The notes under the pieces were generated by a model. It was not told where the DNA came from. It did not search any database and saw only the letters and a program-made list of their open reading frames with translations. From Pyrus communis (Eukaryota; Streptophyta; Magnoliopsida; Rosales; Rosaceae), in NCBI RefSeq assembly GCF_963583255.1, contig NC_084804.1, positions 21,520,061 to 21,584,060 on the forward strand: 64,000 nucleotides of DNA, given 5' to 3'. Both the position numbers and the translations under genes were made by a program. This document shows, one piece after another, positions 58,860 to 64,000 of the stretch (position 1 is the stretch's first letter; each line of letters opens with the position of its first letter).

Positions 58860-59133
58860 CACATCGCCCAGGGAAGTGATCCTTAATTGTATATTCACAT
58901 CTCGACCTAGCACGAGGCCTTTTGGGAGCTCACTGGCTTCGGGTTCCGTAGGAACTCCGAAGTTAAGCGAGAAGGAGGCTAGAGCAATCCTATGATGGGT
59001 GACCCACTGGGAAGTTGCTCGTGAGTTCCCAAAAACAAAACCGTGAGGGAATGGTAAGCCCAAAGCGGACAATATCGTGCTACGGTGGTGGAGCGGGACG
59101 GGGAAGTGATCCGTCCCGGGCCGGGATGTGACA
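58860..59133 (+). repeat. Cassandra array LTR2 (5' end missing)
   Basis: Lacks the first ten LTR bases; otherwise complete to 'gggatgtgaca'. It is followed by a full internal domain at 59134-59203. Confidence 0.9.
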
Positions 59134-59203
59134 ATTTGGTATCAGAGCCTAACCCTGGTCGTGGTGTGCCGACGAGGACGTCGGGCCCCTAAGGGGGGTG
59201 GAT

Positions 59204-59486
59204 TGTGACATCCCACATCACCCAGGGGAGTGATCCTTAAATGTATATTCACATCTCTACCTAGCACGAGGCCTTTTGGGAGCTCACTGGCTTCAGGTTC
59301 CGTAGGAACTCCGAAGTTAAGCGAGAAGGGGGCTAGAGCAATCCCATGATGGGTGACCCACTGGGAAGTTGCTCGTGAGTTCCCAAAAACAAAACCGTGA
59401 GGGAATGGTAAGCCCAAAGCGGACAATATCGTGCTACGGTGGTGGAGCGGGCCCGGGAAGTGATCCGCCCCGGGCCGGGATGTGAA
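59204..59486 (+). repeat. Cassandra array LTR3
   Basis: Complete start; the terminal CA is lost ('gggatgtgaaatttgg'), as in LTR5. The internal domain at 59487-59556 has the variant 'ccttggttgtgg'. Confidence 0.9.
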
Positions 59487-59556
59487 ATTTGGTATCAGAG
59501 CCTAACCTTGGTTGTGGTGTGCCGACGAGGACGTCGGGCCCCTAAGGGGGGTGGAT

Positions 59557-59800
59557 TGTGACATCCCACATCACCCAGAGGAGTGATCCTTATATGTATA
59601 TTTCCATCCTTACCTAGCACGAGGCCTTTTGGGAGCTCACTGGCTTCGGGTTCCGTAGGAACTCCGAAGTTAAGCGAGAAGGGGGCTAGAGCAATCCCAT
59701 GATGGGTGACCCACTGGGAAGTTGCTCGTGAGTTCCCAAAAACAAAACCGTGAGGGAATGGTAAGCCCAAAGCGGACAATATCGTGCTACGGTAGTGGAG
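59557..59800 (+). repeat. Cassandra array LTR4 (3' truncated)
   Basis: Begins with the variant 'cacccagaggagtg', shared only with LTR6. It ends early at 'gtagtggag' and is followed by 31 bases of purine-tract sequence. Confidence 0.9.
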
Positions 59801-59831
59801 TCGGACCCCTAAGGGGGGCAAATTTGGATAT

Positions 59832-60115
59832 TGTGACATCCCACATCGCCCAGGGGAGTGATCCTTAAATGTATATTCACATCTCTACCTAGCACGAGGC
59901 CTTTTGGGAGCTCACTGGCTTCGGGTTCCGTAGGAACTCCGAAGTTAAGCGAGAATGAGGCTAGAGCAATCCCATGATGGGTGACCCACTGGGAAGTTGC
60001 TCGTGAGTTCCCAAAAACAAAACCGTGAGGGAATGGTAAGCCCAAAGCGGACAATATCATGCTACGGTGGTGGAGCGGGCCCGGGTAGTGATCCGCCCCG
60101 GGCCGGGATGTGAAA
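59832..60115 (+). repeat. Cassandra array LTR5
   Basis: Paralog of LTR3 with the same lost CA; distinguished by 'gcgagaatgaggc'. The internal domain at 60116-60184 matches that after LTR3. Confidence 0.9.
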
Positions 60116-60184
60116 TTTGGTATCAGAGCCTAACCTTGGTTGTGGTGTGCCGACGAGGACGTCGGGCCCCTAAGGGGGGTGGAT

Positions 60185-60428
60185 TGTGACATCCCACATC
60201 ACCCAGAGGAGTGATCCTTATATGTATATTTCCATCCTTACCTAGCACGAGGCCTTTTGGGAGCTCACTGGCTTCGGGTTCCGTAGGAACTCCGTAGTTA
60301 AGCGAGAAGGGGGCTAGAGCAATCCCATGATGGGTGACCCACTGGGAAGTTGCTCGTGAGTTCCCAAAAACAAAACCGTGAGGGAATGGTAAGCCCAAAG
60401 CGGACAATATCGTGCTACGGTAGTGGAG
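60185..60428 (+). repeat. Cassandra array LTR6 (3' truncated)
   Basis: Nearly identical to LTR4, including the early end. It differs by 'ctccgtagttaagc' in the 5S-like box A region. The following internal piece reads 'ttggtatcagagccaatccc'. Confidence 0.9.
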
Positions 60429-60518
60429 TCGGACCCCTAAGGGGGGCAAATTGGTATCAGAGCCAATCCCTGGCCGGAAATGTGCCGACGAGGACGTCGG
60501 GCCCCTAAGGGGGTGGAT

Positions 60519-60802
60519 TGTGACATCCCACATCGCCCAGGGGAGTGATCCTCAAATGTATATTCTCATCCCTACGTAGCACGAGGCTTTTTGGGAGCTC
60601 ACTGGCTTCGGGTTCCGTAGGAACTCCGAAGTTAAGCGAGAAGGGGGCTAGAGCAATCCCATGATGGGTGACCCACTGGGAAGTTGCTCGTGAGTTCCTA
60701 AAAACAAAACCATGAGGGAATGGTAAGCCCAAAGTGGACAATATCGTGCTACGGTGGTGGAGCGGGCCTGGGAAGTGGTCCCGCCCGGGTCGGGATGTGA
60801 CA
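60519..60802 (+). repeat. Cassandra array LTR7
   Basis: Complete, 284 bases. The internal domain after it (60803-60874) has a mutated primer site 'tggtatcatagcc'. Confidence 0.9.
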
Positions 60803-60874
60803 ATTGGTATCATAGCCTAACCCTAGCCGCGTGTGTGCCGACGAGGATGTCGGGTCCCTAAGAGGGGGGTGGAT

Positions 60875-61120
60875 TGTAACATCCCACATCGCCCAGGGGA
60901 GTGATCCTTATATGTATATTCCCATCCCTACCTAGCACGAGGCCTTTTGGGAGCTCACTGGCTTCGGGTTCTGTAAGAACTCCGAAGTTAAGCGAGAAGG
61001 GGGCTAGAGCAATCCCATGATGGGTGACCCACTGGGAAGTTGCTCGTGAGTTCCCAAAAACAAAACCGTGAGGGAATGGTAAGCCCAAAGCGGACAATAT
61101 CGTGCTACGGTGGTGGAGCG
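60875..61120 (+). repeat. Cassandra array LTR8 (3' truncated)
   Basis: Starts 'tgtaacatccc', unlike its neighbours, and is cut after 'gtggtggagcg'. It is joined by 'gat' to LTR9. Confidence 0.9.
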
Positions 61121-61123
61121 GAT

Positions 61124-61407
61124 TGTGATATCCCACATCGCCCAAGGGAGTGATCCTTAAATGTATATTCCCATCTCTACTTAGCACGAGGCCTTTTGGG
61201 AGCTCACTGGCTTCGGGTTCCGTAGGAACTCCGAAGTTAAGCGAGAAGGGGGCTTGAGCAATCCCATGATGGGTGACCCACTGGGAAGTTGCTCGTGAGT
61301 TCCCAAAAACAAAACCGTGAGGGAATGGTAAGCCCAAAGCGGACAATATCGTGCTACGGTAGTGGAGCGGGTCCGGGAAGTGATTTGCCCCGGGCCGGGA
61401 TGTGACA
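61124..61407 (+). repeat. Cassandra array LTR9
   Basis: Complete, shares private variants with LTR1, and is followed by the probable target duplication 'actta'. Confidence 0.95.
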
Positions 61408-61698
61408 ACTTAAAGGAAAAAAAAATTTCCTAAATTCGTTCTTTAATACTCTCGAGACAAAAATTTAACCCATACGGGTTGGAGCAAAAAAACTGTTTCT
61501 AGATTAAAACTTAAATTTTCTGAGTTAAAAAATTTAGGTTTAAACCCAAGGGTTGGAGATGGTCTAATCACACCGATACTGTCTCAACTTATACACTTAT
61601 TTCTCGGTGTTGGGTTTTATCAGAAAATACCTTGGTGTTAATACACTTAAATATGTATTTTCTTTTCTCAATTTCCCGATGCAGGACATATATTTAAT

Positions 61699-61836
61699 AG
61701 AATTTTACAGCTAAACATACAATCCTTGTTATAAAAGGAAACAAAAATAAAGGACACAATATCCTTCCTAAAACATGACTCTAATAATTACAAAATATTT
61801 ACATTCTTTTTCTCCTAAATATTGACTTATTCCAAT
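61699..61836 (-). repeat. Probable 3' LTR remnant of the terminal Copia element
   Basis: Lies directly beside the purine tract 'ttgagggggag' (minus strand, about 61837-61850) of the Copia relic to its right. It would start 'tattggaataag' on the minus strand with TG mutated to TA. It is short, so truncated on its far side. Confidence 0.45.
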
Positions 61837-63990
61837 ACTCCCCCTCAAGTTGGAGTATAGATATTGCTCATACCCAACTTGACAAGCAAATCACTGAATC
61901 TTCTACTACACACGACATGGGTAAATATATCTGCAAGTTGTTTTTCTGAGTTCACAGACAGTATTGACACAATCTTCTTCTCTAGCTTTTCTTTGATAAA
62001 ATGTCTATCAACCTCAATATGTTTAGTCCTGTCATGTTGTACTGGATTATCAGCTATTTCTTTAGCGGACTTATTATCACAATACAACTTCGTTGCCTTC
62101 TTCTATTTAAAACCAAGACTCCAGAGTAACTTTCATAGCCAAAGAATCACACACACACACACCATGTGCCATACCTTTATACTCGACTTCAGCAGAAGAC
62201 CATGATACCACATTCTGCTTCTTGCTACTCCACGTAACCAAATTACCTCCAACAAATGTAAAATACATAGATGTAGACCTTCTATCAGTCACATTACCTC
62301 CCTAATCAGCATTAGGAAATCTCTCAATCCTCATATGTCCATGACATTCATACAAAATTCCTTTACTCGGAGTAGACTTCAAATATGCCAAAATTCTCAT
62401 TATTGCTACCACATGATCCACACTTGGTGAGTGCATAAACTGACTAACCACACTTACGGCAAAAACAATATTTGGATGAGTGTGAGATAGATAAATCAGC
62501 CTCCGCACTAGTCTTTGATATCTACCTCTGTCAACAGGTTCCTGATCCTGATAAATCCCCAAATAATGTTTTTCTACGATAGGAGTGTCCACAGGCTTAC
62601 ATCCCAGCATGCCTATTTCCTTTAATAAATCCAAAACATATTTACGTTGAGACAAGAAAATGCCTCTAGATGATCGAGCGACTTCCAAACCAAGAAAATA
62701 TTTCAAATCTCCCAAATTCTTCTTCTCGAACTCGGTGGCAAGGTTTTGTTCTAGCTTCATGTCATCCACATAAATAATTAAGGCTGCCACTTTACCACTT
62801 CCCCATTTCACAAATATGTATGATCCGAGTGACTTTGATAATACCCAATCCAATTCAAATTTGCAACTAAAGAAATCAGAACTCGTACTGTATTCATCTT
62901 CACTACTGGAGAAAAAGTCTCCTGATAATCAACACCACCTTTTGCTACTAACCTCACTTTATACCTGTTTACTGATCCTTCTACTTTGTATTTGATAGTA
63001 AAGACCCATCTACACCCAACCGGTTTCTTTCCTTTAGGTAGCTCCGTTACCTCCCATGTGTCATTCTTATGTAGTGCCATCATTTCCTCATCCACTGTAG
63101 TAGCCCATTTAGGATTCTTTAAGGCCTCCTTAACTCAGGTTGGTGCTTGGATTGCTTCCACATTATTTACCTAGGCTGACGTTCCAGTGCAAGGTTCAAG
63201 CATGACACATAATTAACTATTGGATACTTCACTTTTCCTGTAGGAGAAACCTTATCAGAAGGAACACCACAATTTTACCTTGACGACAACTTATACGTAC
63301 TCATAATATTTTCTAGATTAGTTACATGAGTATCAGTTGTACTTACCTTAGGAATATTCAAAGAAGACACATTGGGTGGAACTATTGAGCTCGAGAGAGA
63401 GGGGTATGGGTTCGGTAGCTGCTGGTTCAGCAGATTTTTGCTGATACTCTGCATCATACTCGGCAAACTGTGGCCAAGAAGCATCAACTATTTTGGTGCT
63501 CGATAGCTGAACAGTAGTCCAATTTTCAGTAGGCTGTTGCCGAGAGCCCTCACTATCTTCATTCTTGGCAATGTCTTGCCAAAAGCCTTCACAATTTTCA
63601 TTTTCAACACATGCTCCCCCTGAGCTACATATTACATTGTCTGGTATCTTTAACCACCGAAGATCACCACTAGTATTCTCCCCCTGGTGATCGGAAGGTG
63701 ATGGAATTGAAGCATAAAAATACTAGGATTCCAAGAAAGTAACATCCATGGTCACATACATGTGGGGAGTTTCAGGGTGTAGCAATTATACCCTTTATGT
63801 TGGGGAGCAAACCCAAGAAAGACACACCGGAGAGCACATGGATCCAATTTACTATGTGAATCTTGTGAATATGAACATAGGCTACACATCCAAACACACG
63901 AGGAGTGAGAGCATTAGTGGACACTATAGGAACAAATTATGTCCCCTTGATATGATCGATGTGGGACATTTCAACACGCCCCCTCACATG
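61837..63990 (-). pseudogene. Copia pol relic (integrase end, RT, RNase H)
   Basis: Minus-strand order from the right edge: integrase C-terminal segment (about 63900-63740, 'FGCVAYVH', 'FLGLLPNIKG'); linker; RT start at 63095-62808 ('[20 protein letters not shown]', '[15 protein letters not shown]'); RT with YVDD (about 62762-62773); 'LGDLKYFLGLEVARSSRGIF'; RNase H (62292-62107, 'TWSSKKQNVVSWSSAEVEYK') and its end (62087-61845, 'YCDNKSAKEIADNP', 'RTKHIEVDRHF'). Frameshifts and stops separate the parts. A purine tract follows at 61837-61850. The rest of the element would lie beyond 64000. Confidence 0.85.
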
Positions 63991-64000
63991 AGACCCAATT
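63954..64000. repeat. Further TRIM-like LTR end at the window edge
   Basis: 'gatgtgggacatttcaaca' then 'cgccccctcacatgagacc' resembles the LTR end and adjoining purine-rich run of the TRIM-like units at 57380 and 57850. It is cut by the window end. Confidence 0.45.

Larger units (their letters stand above)
58572..61407 (+). mobile_element. Tandem Cassandra array: nine LTRs, several internal domains
   Basis: Nine direct copies of a roughly 284-base LTR, each with a 5S-rRNA-like domain, separated by complete (about 70-base), partial or absent internal domains. Complete internals read 'tggtatcagagcc' (primer site) to 'aaggggggtggat' (purine tract). Flanks 'acttt' (58567-58571) and 'actta' (61408-61412) match 4 of 5, so the array sits at one insertion site. 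LTR4 and LTR6 end early at 'gtagtggag', then continue with 'tcggacccctaaggg'. LTR8 is cut short and joined to LTR9, and LTR2 lacks its first ten bases. No protein is encoded. Confidence 0.95.
58055..61564. mobile_element. Tourist-like MITE interrupted by the Cassandra array
   Basis: Ends are imperfect inverted repeats: 'gacctactccaacctttgg' at the left and, inverted, 'gaccatctccaacccttgg' at the right. TAA lies on both sides (58052-58054, 61565-61567), the target duplication of PIF/Harbinger-type elements. Excluding the insert at 58572-61407, it is about 675 bases including a long TA microsatellite. No transposase. Confidence 0.75.
58014..61696 (-). repeat. Third TRIM-like LTR, split by a MITE and the Cassandra array
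   Basis: Left part 58014-58054 ('tgttagatatttagag') and right part 61565-61696 ('taatcacaccgatactg' to 'ggacatatatttaata') together match the LTR units at 57209 and 57676. Everything between is later insertion. Confidence 0.6.

Noticed and set aside
58572..61407. A genuine 5S rDNA cluster
   Set aside because: Units have TG...CA ends, a Met-tRNA primer site and purine tract between them, and the 5S-like domain differs strongly from functional plant 5S rRNA. It is Cassandra.
57120..61407. CRISPR-like or phage-like repeat array
   Set aside because: Repeats are hundreds of bases long with LTR features in a plant nuclear context; no spacers of uniform size, no cas genes.
58558..61408. Series of similar minus-strand open frames (products starting 'MSALGLPFPHGFVFGNSRAT') in the repeat array, also at 45753-46007
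   Set aside because: They are antisense readings of the Cassandra LTR. The similarity comes from the DNA repeat, and the 5S-like structure on the other strand explains conservation. There is no sign of a protein family.

Overview
The window is plant nuclear DNA, very probably from a woody dicot. The retroelement and SINE types look Rosaceae-like (apple/pear group), but the species is inferred from style and was not tested by any search. Evidence for a plant: an intron-split bHLH95/ZHOUPI-type gene, an intronless plant U-box (PUB25/26-type) ubiquitin ligase, Copia and Gypsy/Tat LTR retrotransposons, 5S-rRNA-bearing Cassandra elements, MITEs and tRNA-derived SINEs. Only two ordinary host genes are convincing: the bHLH gene (exons 5594-6016, 6697-7164, 8544-8642, + strand, 329 aa) and the U-box gene (34434-33184, - strand, 416 aa). 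Nearly all the rest is repeats.

Layout. 1-5.5 kb: A/T-rich intergenic DNA with an old diverged duplication and a decayed Cassandra LTR. 5.5-8.6 kb: the bHLH gene, with a CT microsatellite just before its ATG and a repeat-filled second intron. 9.1-29.3 kb: one decayed LINE split by at least three later insertions. These are an 11.7-kb Gypsy/Tat element (10.9-22.6 kb) with an antisense ORF, a 0.7-kb hAT-like non-autonomous element (22.77-23.49 kb), and a very young 5.3-kb Copia element (23.94-29.24 kb) whose two 262-bp LTRs look identical. 29.3-36.3 kb: intergenic DNA, SINEs and the U-box gene. 36.3-40.3 kb: a Gypsy element (TSD TTACA) that lost almost all of its pol and carries a hairpin MITE in its 3' LTR. 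40.4-43.8 kb: a gutted minus-strand Copia relic holding a Cassandra solo LTR. 44-49 kb: a LINE tail, a complete Cassandra element, MITEs and an isolated stretch with several CACGTG palindromes. 49.8-53.4 kb: remains of a second Tat-like element (antisense-type ORF plus opposing gag). 57.1-61.8 kb: a tandem TRIM-like repeat whose last LTR holds a MITE, which in turn holds a tandem array of nine Cassandra LTRs. 61.8-64 kb: a decayed minus-strand Copia pol.

The most unusual structure is the Cassandra array at 58572-61407: nine LTRs, each with a 5S-rRNA-like domain, alternating with about 70-bp internal domains and apparently grown from one insertion. The family is known; what deserves checking is this tandem, internally re-duplicated arrangement. 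Nothing here is convincingly a wholly new biological system. All domain calls come from reading translations and motifs by eye; no search or alignment program was run.
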